DNA of 8,896 nucleotides from Candidatus Coatesbacteria bacterium RBG_13_66_14 (GTDB lineage Bacteria; RBG-13-66-14). The stretch is taken from assembly GCA_001774505.1 (NCBI GenBank), contig MFAF01000124.1, forward strand, positions 1 to 8,896, given 5' to 3'. The translations under genes were made by a program, and so were the position numbers. The notes below the pieces were generated by a model. The model saw only the letters and a program-made list of their open reading frames with translations, ran no database searches and had not been told where the DNA came from. Shown piece after piece: positions 1 through 6,010 of the stretch (position 1 is the stretch's first letter; each line of letters begins with the position of its first letter).

Positions 1-2
1 CT

Positions 3-494
3 ACCCAACGACTCCGGGAGGTCGCGGGTATCAGCGAATACGCGCGGCGGATACGAGAACTCCGCGTGTTGGAGGGCATGCAGATAAAGACCCATAACGA
101 CCGAGACGACCTCAAACCCGGCGAATACGTGTTGGAAACCTTAGAGACGGCGCCCATTATCGACCCCGCGATTTCCACTAAATTAAGGATGGAGATCCTC
201 GAACGTAACGGTTTCTCGTGCCAATTGTGTGGGGCAACGGCGAACGATCCGGATCCCTATAACTCTGAAAGGAAAATCCGACTGCAGATTGACCATGTGA
301 TCCCTTTAAGCCAGGGAGGGACGATCGACCCGAGTAATCTCAGGGTTGTGTGTTCTGTTTGCAATTCGGGTCGGTCCAATATCCAGGCGCCCAGCGAATC
401 CGCACTTAACCTTCTTGCAAGGGTCCGGCGTGCACCACGTTCAATCCAACGAGAAGTATTCGAGGTCCTTAAAAGGACGTTTGAACATGATTAA
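3..494 (+). CDS. HNH endonuclease, 5' end cut off by window edge
   Basis: This is the C-terminal part of a probable HNH nuclease, a metal-dependent DNA-cutting fold. The first in-frame start codon in view is GTG at 66, but the frame is open back to base 3 and those codons read as real protein: an EYARRIRELR helix leads into THNDRDDLKPGEYVLE. From memory, that arrangement is typical of HNH proteins with an N-terminal winged-helix-like part, so the true start lies left of the window. The HNH core follows: CxxC (codons at 219 and 228), IDHVIPLSQGG with the key Asp-His at 291-296, NLR, then CxxC (351 and 360) followed by Asn. The four cysteines should bind structural zinc. The C-terminal RRAPRSIQREV helix is also usual in the family. 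Base composition is less GC-rich than the genes to the right, suggesting transfer. Role in restriction or a mobile element is not shown by visible neighbours. Confidence 0.85.
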   Translation, partial: TQRLREVAGISEYARRIRELRVLEGMQIKTHNDRDDLKPGEYVLETLETAPIIDPAISTKLRMEILERNGFSCQLCGATANDPDPYNSERKIRLQIDHVIPLSQGGTIDPSNLRVVCSVCNSGRSNIQAPSESALNLLARVRRAPRSIQREVFEVLKRTFEHD

Positions 495-575
495 AATGGA
501 TACCGGGTTTCGGAGTACGAATGCCCGGATGACCGTTCGCCCCTCGTCGGCGGTTATTTAAAGGATAGACAGCCG

Positions 576-1292
576 ATGCCCGTGGGGTTCAGAGTCGAGC
601 TGCCCATCTACGAGGGGCCCATGGAGCTCCTCGTCGAGCTTGTCGAGCGCCAGGAGGTCGAGCTGGCCCAGGTTGACGTGGCGCTGGTCTGCGACGAGTT
701 CCTGGCCTACGTGGGCCGGGCCGACGAGCTGGAGCTGGACCTGGCGGGCGAGTTCCTGGTCATGGCGGCGACGCTGGGGGAGCTGAAATCCCGCCTCCTC
801 TTCCCCCGTCCGCCGGGCGAAATCGGCGAGGGCCGGGACGCCGCCTCGGACCTGTTGGAGCAGATCGCCCTCTACAAGCGTTTCAAGGACCTGGCGGAAA
901 CCCTGCGGGAGATGGAGGCCGCCCAGCTCGAGCTCTTCCCTCGGGGCGCCCCGGCGGATTTCGCCGCCCTCCGCCGCCCCCTGGAGACCTCCGAGGACCT
1001 GGCCCTGTTGGTCGAGGCCTACGGCCGCCTGATCCCGACCGCCATGGACGAGGGCTTCCTGGCCGAGGAGAAGGTCACCGTCGCGGAGCGGATGGAGGAG
1101 CTGGAGACGGTCCTGCGCGAGCGGGGCCGGGTTTCACTGGGCGAACTCATCCCGGACCGGCGCCGCCGGGAGTACGTGGTGGTGACCTTCCTGGCCCTGT
1201 TGGAGCTGGTGCGGTTGAAGCGGGTGCGCCTGGCCCAGAGCGAGCCGTACCTGCGCCTGTGGATAGTCCCCCCCGACGAGGCGCCGTCTTGA
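576..1292 (+). CDS. scpA: Segregation and condensation protein A (kleisin)
   Basis: ScpA is the kleisin subunit of the bacterial SMC condensin; it bridges the SMC heads and binds ScpB to help compact and segregate the chromosome in the cytoplasm. The 238-residue product has the family N-terminus, YEGPMELLVELVERQEVEL, which binds the SMC neck (usual form FEGPLDLLLxLI), and then the LAGEFLVMAATLGELKSRLLFP block that ends the N-terminal domain. The C-terminal third (RVSLGELI...VVTFLALLELVRLKRV) is the winged helix that binds the SMC head cap. Length is normal. The ATG at 576 is preceded by AAGGA at 561-565. The stop codon overlaps the TTG start of the ScpB-Cmk gene, so translation is probably coupled. 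The 81 bases between the HNH gene and this start hold the SD but no promoter I can defend. Confidence 0.95.
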   Translation: MPVGFRVELPIYEGPMELLVELVERQEVELAQVDVALVCDEFLAYVGRADELELDLAGEFLVMAATLGELKSRLLFPRPPGEIGEGRDAASDLLEQIALYKRFKDLAETLREMEAAQLELFPRGAPADFAALRRPLETSEDLALLVEAYGRLIPTAMDEGFLAEEKVTVAERMEELETVLRERGRVSLGELIPDRRRREYVVVTFLALLELVRLKRVRLAQSEPYLRLWIVPPDEAPS

Positions 1293-2548
1293 ACGAAGAC
1301 ACCCCTCACCAGGAAGACCTGTTCGCCGGGCTGGAGGCGATTCTCTTCGCGGCGGACGCGCCGGTCTCCATCCTCCGCCTGGTGCGGGCCCTGAATCATC
1401 CCCGAAACCGGGTCGAGGACGCGCTCTGTGCCCTGGGGCGGCGTTACGCCGAGAACGACCGCGGGGTGGAGCTGGCGGAGCTGGGCGGCGGCTGGCAGCT
1501 CTTCACCAAGCGCCGATTCTCCCGGGCCGTGGAGAGCGCCCTGGGCCAGCCCCCGCGCAACCGGACCCGCCTCTCCGCCGCGGCCCTGGAGACCCTGGCC
1601 ATCATCGCCTACCGTCAGCCCATCACCCGGGGCGAGATCGAGGCCATCCGCGGGGTAGACACCTCGGGCACACTGGCGAGCCTCGCGGAGCACCGGCTGA
1701 TCGAGGTCTCCGGCCGGTCCGAGAGCGCCGGGCGCCCCAACCTCTATTCCACCACCGAGGGCTTTTTGAACTTTTTCGGCCTGCGGCACCTGGGGGAGCT
1801 GCCCCAGCCGGGCGCCGAGGGGGAGGAGACCTCCGCGGACCGCGGGACGCTCCGCGTCGCCATAGACGGCCCGGCGGGGTCGGGGAAGTCCACCGTGGCG
1901 CGGCTGGTGGCCTCGCGGCTCGGGCTGGTGTACGTGGACACCGGGGCGTTCTACCGGGCGCTGACCTGGCTGGCCCTGGAGCGCGGGACGGATTTCGGCG
2001 ACCCGGCGGCGCTGGTGGAGCTGGCCCGGGACGCCGGACTCGAGCTCGAGGTGGAGGACCACACCGCCCGGCTCCTCCTCGAGGGTTCCCCCGTGGGCGC
2101 CGAAATCCGCTCCCCCCGGGTCACCACGGCCATCCAGCGCGTGGCCGACCTCCCGCCGATAAGGAACCTGGTGAACGGGCGCATCCGGGAGCTGGCCGGG
2201 CGGCTGCCCGGAGGGGTGGTGGCCGAGGGCCGCGACATCGGCACCCTCCTCTTCCCCGACACGCCCCACAAGTTCTACCTCACGGCGTCGGTGGCCGAGC
2301 GGGCGCGGCGGCGCCTGGAGGACCACCGGGCCCGGGGCGAGGCCGTCACCCTCCCCGAGCTCGAGGCGCAGATAATCGAGCGGGACCGCGCCGATTCAAC
2401 CAGGCAGTACGGGGCGCTCACCCGGCTCCCCGAGGCCCTCGAGATAAACACCACCGGGATGTCCATCCAGGAGGTCGTCGAGGCGGTCATCGGGGGGGTG
2501 GAGCTCCGCCTCGCCGAACGGGCGTCCGACGCGCCGGGGACCGACTGA
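1289..2548 (+). CDS. ScpB-cytidylate kinase fusion protein
   Basis: One continuous frame of 419 codons encodes two normally separate proteins. Residues 1 to about 175 are ScpB, the paired winged-helix condensin subunit: LFAGLEAILFAADAPV at the start and the signature LSAAALETLAIIAYRQPITR followed by EIEAIRGVD and GRPNLYSTTEGFLNFFGL. Residues from about 190 are cytidylate kinase, which phosphorylates CMP and dCMP with ATP: P-loop GPAGSGKST (195-202), VDTGAFYRALTW (216-227), EGRDIGTLLFP (313-323), and an arginine-rich lid with RDRADSTR. The join is a short linker (ELPQPGAEGEETSADRG). Between TTG at 1766 and the P-loop there is no in-frame ATG, GTG or TTG, so a separate Cmk start is unlikely. 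I chose TTG at 1289 over an upstream GTG at 1259 because it has GAGG at 1278-1281 and gives the usual TTGA overlap with scpA. In many bacteria scpA, scpB and cmk are neighbours, often with rluB, which is absent here. Confidence 0.92.
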   Translation: MNEDTPHQEDLFAGLEAILFAADAPVSILRLVRALNHPRNRVEDALCALGRRYAENDRGVELAELGGGWQLFTKRRFSRAVESALGQPPRNRTRLSAAALETLAIIAYRQPITRGEIEAIRGVDTSGTLASLAEHRLIEVSGRSESAGRPNLYSTTEGFLNFFGLRHLGELPQPGAEGEETSADRGTLRVAIDGPAGSGKSTVARLVASRLGLVYVDTGAFYRALTWLALERGTDFGDPAALVELARDAGLELEVEDHTARLLLEGSPVGAEIRSPRVTTAIQRVADLPPIRNLVNGRIRELAGRLPGGVVAEGRDIGTLLFPDTPHKFYLTASVAERARRRLEDHRARGEAVTLPELEAQIIERDRADSTRQYGALTRLPEALEINTTGMSIQEVVEAVIGGVELRLAERASDAPGTD

Positions 2549-2566
2549 CCGTCCGGCGCGGGGGGC

Positions 2567-2596
2567 TTGGCCTCGACCCCGAAACCGTGTTAAAAT
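2567..2596 (+). promoter_or_regulatory. Sigma-70-like promoter for the GyrI-like lipoprotein genes
   Basis: TTGGCC (2567-2572, 4 of 6 matches to the -35 consensus) and TAAAAT (2591-2596, 5 of 6 to the -10) are separated by 18 bases. The AT-rich -10 stands out from its GC-rich surroundings. Transcription would begin near 2603, shortly before the SD of the next gene. This also argues against an in-frame ATG at 2598 being the start, since it would lie upstream of the transcript. Confidence 0.6.
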
Positions 2597-2639
2597 AATG
2601 TCTCAGCTTTCGTCACCCATATACCCAAGGAGCGACAAG

Positions 2640-3272
2640 ATGCAGAGGTTACTCTACACCGCGCTGGCTCTGGCGTTCGCGCTCTTCCTCGGGGCCTGCG
2701 AGGAGGAGAAGCCCCCGGAGCCCGTGGAGCCGGTCGAGCCCGTGGAGCCGACGGTCGTGTACGAGATGACGGAGCTCACGGCGACCCCCGTGGTCTTCAA
2801 GGAGCTCACCGGCGACTACGCCCTCTTCGGCGACGCCGTGGAGGCGGGCTTCACCGCCCTCAAGGACGCGAAGATCGAGTGCGTCGGCGACCCCTTCGGC
2901 CTCTTCTTCGACGATCCCGCGCTGGTGTCGCCCGAGGAGCTGCGCTCCGAGGTCTGCTTCCCGGTGGCCGCCGATGTGAAGCCGCCCAAGGGCTACGCCT
3001 ACAAGGTCACCGAGCCCTGCAAGGCCGTCATGACCACCTTCAAGGGCGAGTTCACCGAGGAGAACATGCCCGATTACGACGCGCTCTTCAAGTACGTCGC
3101 CGAGCAGGGCCTCCTCGTCGCCGGCCCGGTCATCGAGGTCTACCACTGGGGCTCCGAGGACCCCGCCGAGTACGTCACCGACATCTACGTCCCCGTGACG
3201 GAGCCGCCGGCGCCCGAGGCCGAGACCGCCGAGACCCCGGTGGAAGAGCCCGTAGAAGAGCCGCCGGCCTGA
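2640..3272 (+). CDS. Lipoprotein with GyrI-like (effector-binding) domain, copy 1
   Basis: The 210-residue product starts with a lipoprotein signal (hydrophobic residues 4-17, lipobox LGAC with Cys20) and then an acidic Pro-Glu linker (EPVEPVEPVEP). The rest resembles the GyrI-like/AraC effector-binding fold: a TGDYALFGDAVEAGFTAL segment, GDPFGLFFDDP, ELRSEVCFPV, then FKGEFTEENMPDYDALFKYV and the closing GPVIEVYHWG...YVTDIYVPV. Glu166 in the IEVYHW motif matches the glutamate that family members use for ligand binding. In known proteins this domain sits on transcription factors or acts alone in the cytoplasm; here it has no DNA-binding part and is predicted to be membrane-anchored outside the cytoplasm. 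A role in binding a small hydrophobic or cationic compound is inference. The C-terminus is another Pro-Glu tail. ATG 2640 is chosen because AAGGAG (2627-2632) is 7 bases upstream. A paralogue follows. Confidence 0.85.
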   Translation: MQRLLYTALALAFALFLGACEEEKPPEPVEPVEPVEPTVVYEMTELTATPVVFKELTGDYALFGDAVEAGFTALKDAKIECVGDPFGLFFDDPALVSPEELRSEVCFPVAADVKPPKGYAYKVTEPCKAVMTTFKGEFTEENMPDYDALFKYVAEQGLLVAGPVIEVYHWGSEDPAEYVTDIYVPVTEPPAPEAETAETPVEEPVEEPPA

Positions 3273-3302
3273 CGGTACTGATCCGCCCGAGGAGACGCTC
3301 CT

Positions 3303-3376
3303 GACCGAGCCGACGCCGTCCGCGTCCGGGGAAGGCGGAGCGATGTCGGTCGGGGAGAAATTCGTGACCGAGCCGA
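3303..3376 (+). repeat. Two copies of an 11-base repeat, third copy after the next gene
   Basis: GACCGAGCCGA occurs at 3303-3313 and 3366-3376, 63 bases apart, and again at 4074-4084 just after the second GyrI-like lipoprotein gene. All three lie outside the main genes but flank the lipoprotein pair. In one frame the first two copies read Thr-Glu-Pro, like the tail of the preceding lipoprotein (VTEPPAPE), so they may be leftovers of Pro-Glu coding sequence. No function is evident. Confidence 0.5.
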
Positions 3377-3429
3377 TCCCGCCCGCGGCGATGAACCGCG
3401 GTCGGGCTCCGTCGAGGGAGCACCCGTGA
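3343..3429 (+). CDS. Possible 28-residue small ORF overlapping the next gene's start
   Basis: An ATG at 3343 with GGGAAGG-like purines upstream opens a short frame that ends in TGA at 3427-3429. That stop overlaps the GTG start of the following lipoprotein gene (GTGA), the arrangement expected of translational coupling. The peptide contains VTEPIPPA and is Pro/Arg-rich, with no recognisable domain. The same frame is open without a start codon back to 3256 and resembles the Pro-Glu tail of the upstream lipoprotein, so it could equally be a degenerate remnant of duplicated coding sequence. I consider translation possible but unproven. Confidence 0.22.
   Translation: MSVGEKFVTEPIPPAAMNRGRAPSREHP
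3378..3406 (+). other. Hairpin upstream of the second GyrI-like lipoprotein gene
   Basis: CCCG-C-CCGCGG (3378-3388) pairs with CCGCGG-T-CGGG (3396-3406): ten base pairs with one C/T mismatch and a 7-base loop CGATGAA. It ends 7 bases before the GAGGGAG ribosome site at 3414-3420 and has no T-run, so it is more like an mRNA leader structure than an intrinsic terminator. Any effect on translation is inference. Confidence 0.5.
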
Positions 3430-4049
3430 GGAAGCCGATTCCGCTCGCGGCCCTGGCGCTGGTTCTCTGCGCCGGTTGCGGCGACGACCAGCCCCGGCAA
3501 GTGGTTTCGCCCACCGGCGAGCCCGCCCAGGTGGAGGCCGCCCCCGAGGTGGTCCGCAAGAATTTCGTGGGCACGAGCGCGCTGGTCATGGCCAAGACGG
3601 GGGACTTCAACCTGTACCCCCAGGCGCTGGTGGAGGCGCTGGCGGCGCTCGCGGCCGAGGGCATCGAGCCGCTGGGCGATCCCATGGGAATCCTCGACCC
3701 CGGGTCCGCCGGCCTCCCCCTCGCCGAGCGGCGGTGGGAGGTGCTCATCCCGGTTCCCAACGACACCCTTCCCCCGGACGGGTTCACCTACCGGGACATC
3801 GAGGGCGGGCAGTCGGCCGTCATCGCCTTCAAGGGCCCCTTCAAGCGGGACCGCGTCCCCCTCTACGAGTCGCTCGATTCCTGGGTGTACGCCCAGGGCT
3901 TCACGCCCGCCGGTCCGCCCATCGAGGTGTACCACTGGGGCGAGGACCTGCCCGAGGAGGAGCGCGTCACCGAAATCTACCTCCGCATCGGCGAGCCCGG
4001 GGACGAGCCGGAACCGGCCGCCGCGCCGACGGGGGAGGGGACGGAGTAG
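3426..4049 (+). CDS. Lipoprotein with GyrI-like (effector-binding) domain, copy 2
   Basis: This 207-residue protein is a diverged paralogue of the lipoprotein just upstream. It begins with a short signal (PLAALALVLCAGC); Cys18 is the likely lipidated residue, although Cys rather than Leu sits at -3, so the lipobox is not ideal. The exported part lines up with copy 1: TGDFNLYPQALVEALAAL, GDPMGILDP, RRWEVLIPV, FKGPFKRDRVPLYESLDSWV and GPPIEVYHWGEDL...VTEIYLRI. Glu167 in IEVYHWG corresponds to Glu166 of copy 1 and is the family's ligand-contact position. It lacks the FDDP of copy 1 and has a short acidic tail. GTG 3426 is preceded by GAGGGAG (3414-3420). The 153-base gap to copy 1 has no terminator, so the pair is likely co-transcribed. 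Function beyond presumed ligand binding at the cell envelope is unknown. Confidence 0.82.
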   Translation: MRKPIPLAALALVLCAGCGDDQPRQVVSPTGEPAQVEAAPEVVRKNFVGTSALVMAKTGDFNLYPQALVEALAALAAEGIEPLGDPMGILDPGSAGLPLAERRWEVLIPVPNDTLPPDGFTYRDIEGGQSAVIAFKGPFKRDRVPLYESLDSWVYAQGFTPAGPPIEVYHWGEDLPEEERVTEIYLRIGEPGDEPEPAAAPTGEGTE

Positions 4050-4053
4050 CGCG

Positions 4054-4077
4054 GGTTCCGCCGGGGCGAGGCGGACC
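4054..4077 (+). terminator. Weak hairpin just after the second GyrI-like lipoprotein gene
   Basis: GGTTCCGCC (4054-4062) pairs with GGCGGACC (4070-4077), giving eight pairs with one bulged T and a 7-base loop. It begins 4 bases after the stop codon at 4047-4049. There is no following T-run, so it may be a weak or Rho-assisted terminator or simply a 3'-end stabilising stem. Confidence 0.3.
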
Positions 4078-4097
4078 GAGCCGATGTAGTGGCAGAG

Positions 4098-4191
4098 AAG
4101 TGCCCTGCCCGTCGGTCCGAGGGGGAAGCACATACACCGACGCTGACACCACGATAGTCAAGTGCCCTGCCCGTCGGTCCGAGGGGGAAGC
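4098..4191. repeat. Perfect 32-base direct repeat, two copies, period 62
   Basis: The 32 bases at 4098-4129 recur without a mismatch at 4160-4191, separated by 30 unrelated bases. The unit begins AAGTGCCCTGCCC and ends GAGGGGGAAGC. A degenerate third copy seems to follow (GAGAAGCGCC...GTGTGAGGGAAG, about 4214-4246), and a fourth fragment (AAGTCCCGTCGG) starts near 4276. The 32/30 spacing resembles a minimal CRISPR, but only two exact copies exist, no cas gene is in view and the decayed copies suggest an ordinary tandem or interspersed repeat. Confidence 0.85.
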
Positions 4192-4233
4192 GGGTCGGGC
4201 CGGTGAAGTCGTGGAGAAGCGCCGCGTCCGCCG

Positions 4234-4259
4234 GGTGTGAGGGAAGATGTGCTCACACC
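4234..4259. repeat. 8-bp inverted repeat with 10-base loop
   Basis: GGTGTGAG (4234-4241) and CTCACACC (4252-4259) are perfect reverse complements around GGAAGATGTG. It falls inside the third, degenerate copy of the 62-base repeat. It could be an RNA stem or a regulator-binding palindrome; there is no T-run. Confidence 0.45.
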
Positions 4260-4306
4260 GCGGTGAAACAGAGCGAAGTCCCGTCGGTTGTAAGGCGGGC
4301 CGGATG

Positions 4307-4338
4307 GCGTGACTCTCTCGGGGTGCGCCATGTCACGC
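4307..4338. repeat. 7-bp inverted repeat with competing stem
   Basis: GCGTGAC (4307-4313) is the reverse complement of GTCACGC (4332-4338). An alternative pairing, ATGGCG (4304-4309) with CGCCAT (4326-4331), overlaps both arms, so a transcript could form one stem or the other. In GC-rich DNA such pairings can arise by chance. Confidence 0.3.
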
Positions 4339-4440
4339 GGGGCAGGCGATTGAGGCGCCCCAGTCCGACGCGTCAGCCTGGTGTGCGGGGCGGATAATAG
4401 GAGTGACGCGATCCCCTGGCCGACGGAACGACCCGCACCC

Positions 4441-4633
4441 GTGAAGCGTGATTGCCCGGCGGAGCGGCGCGTCGTGAATGGACAAGCATGGGCCGGGCCG
4501 GTATCGCGGCGCGGTTCGGCGTGAATCGGCCGGGCCGGGGTCGGCCGATCCCGAGCCGGGGCGGAGAAACGCGACGTGAATTGACACCGACCAGCCGGGG
4601 TGGAACCGCTTCCGCCCCGGCTGCAAAGTGATT
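4441..4633. repeat. Degenerate repeats centred on CGTGAAT, about 50-base spacing
   Basis: GTGAA-type cores occur at 4441, 4474, 4521 and 4576, with a related GTGATT at 4628; the last three intervals are 47, 55 and 52 bases. Flanks also recur: GGCGGAG-nnn-CGCG-n-CGTGAAT is found at 4458-4479 and 4560-4581, and GGCCGGGCCGG at 4491-4501 and 4528-4538. The pattern looks like a decaying tandem array rather than a gene. Confidence 0.4.
4592..4623 (+). other. Strong 14-bp hairpin before the arsenate reductase start
   Basis: CAGCCGGGGTGGAA (4592-4605) pairs with TTCCGCCCCGGCTG (4610-4623) around a 4-base loop CCGC, with one T-G wobble. It ends 20 bases before the ATG at 4643. No T-run follows, so it is not a classical terminator. 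It could shape the 5' end of the operon mRNA, bind a regulator as a DNA palindrome, or belong to the repeat array it closes. Confidence 0.6.
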
Positions 4634-4642
4634 CGGAGCGGT

Positions 4643-5104
<462 letters not shown>

Positions 5105-6010
5105 TTGAAGGTCGCCATCACAGGCCCCGACGGGCTTTTAGGAACGGAGCTGGTCCGGGAGTGCATCGCCGCCGGCGCCACCGTGGACCCGCTCCTGGAG
5201 TCCGAGTGCGACGTGACCGACGCCGATGCCCTGCGCAGGCGCCTGGGTCGCGTCTCGCCGGAGCTGGTCATCCACGCCGCCGCCTACACCGACGTGGACG
5301 GGGCCGAGGCCGACCCCGACCGCGCCTACGCGGTGAACGCCTTCGGCACCTTCCACGTCTGCCGCTCCGCCGCGGCGGTGGGCGCCCGGGTGGTTTACGT
5401 CTCCACGGACTTCGTCTTCGACGGCTCCCTGGGGCGTCCCTACGCGACCGACGACGAGCCGCGCCCCCTCCAGGTGTACGGGCGGACAAAGCTGGCCGGC
5501 GAGCTCTACGTCCAGGGGCACCCGCCCGGCGGGATCGTCGTGCGCACCGGCTCCCTCTTCGGACCGGGCGGCGCGGGGTTCCCGGACAGGCTCTGCGCGC
5601 GCGCCGCGGAAGGCGGGTCCCTCACCGTCGTCAACGACCGATGGTGCAGCCCGACATACGCCCCGGACCTGGCGAAGGCCGTCGTCGCTCTCGCGGGAAA
5701 GGCCGATTCCGGCGTCTTTCACCTGACCAACGTCGGCTCGGTCACCTGGAGCGACTACGCCCTGCGCCTGATGGACGGGCTGGGGCTCGAGGTCGAGGTC
5801 CTGCCGGTGAGCGCGAAGGAGTACGCGTCCCCGGCGCCCCGTCCCGCCAGGGTCGAGCTGGACCGTTCAGCCGCCGAGGGCTTGGGCGTGGCGATGCGGC
5901 CCTGGGACGAGGCGCTCGCGGAGTACCTGGACCGGTGCGGCGACCGGCTGCGCCGGAGCGCGGGACGGGAACCCGATACGCCTTCCAACGACGGGGTGAC
6001 GGGTGAGTGA
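5105..6010 (+). CDS. rmlD: dTDP-4-dehydrorhamnose reductase (RmlD family)
   Basis: RmlD performs the last step of dTDP-L-rhamnose synthesis, an NAD(P)H reduction of dTDP-4-dehydro-L-rhamnose, feeding surface polysaccharides. The 301-residue short-chain dehydrogenase shows the Rossmann GPDGLLG (7-13), HAAAYTDVDGAE (57-68), the STDFVFDG strand with Ser100-Thr101, and the catalytic YGRTK (Tyr125, Lys129). RTGSLFG and the C-terminal GVFHLTNVGSVTWSDYA and RPARVELD segments are usual for RmlD. Phe replaces the common Tyr of STDYVFDG. The start is TTG directly after the arsC stop, with GAGG at 5093-5096. The rmlA, rmlB and rmlC partners are not in the window, so a related sugar-nucleotide reductase is possible. 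The 3' end overlaps the next gene by 8 bases, indicating an operon. Confidence 0.88.
   Translation: MKVAITGPDGLLGTELVRECIAAGATVDPLLESECDVTDADALRRRLGRVSPELVIHAAAYTDVDGAEADPDRAYAVNAFGTFHVCRSAAAVGARVVYVSTDFVFDGSLGRPYATDDEPRPLQVYGRTKLAGELYVQGHPPGGIVVRTGSLFGPGGAGFPDRLCARAAEGGSLTVVNDRWCSPTYAPDLAKAVVALAGKADSGVFHLTNVGSVTWSDYALRLMDGLGLEVEVLPVSAKEYASPAPRPARVELDRSAAEGLGVAMRPWDEALAEYLDRCGDRLRRSAGREPDTPSNDGVTGE

Larger units (their letters stand above)
4050..4642. other. Repeat-rich intergenic region without a convincing gene
   Basis: About 590 bases separate the GyrI-like pair from the arsenate reductase gene. Open frames exist on both strands, but they are compositionally biased, lack SD sites and family resemblance, and mostly run on as antisense to real genes. 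The region holds a perfect 32-base direct repeat, several inverted repeats, CGTGAAT-centred degenerate repeats about 50 bases apart and a 14-bp hairpin at its right end, each listed separately. A TTGACA at 4581-4586 has no matching -10 box. I see no tRNA or rRNA. Confidence 0.7.

Noticed and set aside
346..561. 71-codon plus-strand frame overlapping the HNH gene
   Set aside because: It is out of frame with the HNH zinc-binding region and its product has no recognisable features.
1019..2326. Long minus-strand open frame opposite scpA and the ScpB-Cmk gene
   Set aside because: It is antisense to two genes with clear family motifs; its Gly/Arg/Pro-rich product has no recognisable domain. Such frames are common in GC-rich DNA.
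2598..2639. Earlier ATG start for the first GyrI-like lipoprotein
   Set aside because: It would bury the signal peptide behind a polar stretch, has no SD and lies upstream of the predicted transcript start.
2649..4133. 494-codon minus-strand open frame opposite both GyrI-like lipoproteins
   Set aside because: Low-complexity Gly/Leu/Arg/His product with no signal or motif, while the plus strand shows SD sites, lipoboxes and paralogy.
4098..4191. CRISPR array
   Set aside because: Only two exact repeats with one 30-base spacer, no cas genes in view, and decayed neighbouring copies with irregular spacing.
4203..4397. 64-codon open frame in the repeat-rich gap
   Set aside because: It has no SD, no family resemblance and crosses degenerate repeats and stems; not supported as a gene.
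4581..4610. Promoter for arsC from a perfect TTGACA at 4581
   Set aside because: At 16-18 bases downstream the sequence is GC-rich (AACCGC, ACCGCT) with no -10 match.
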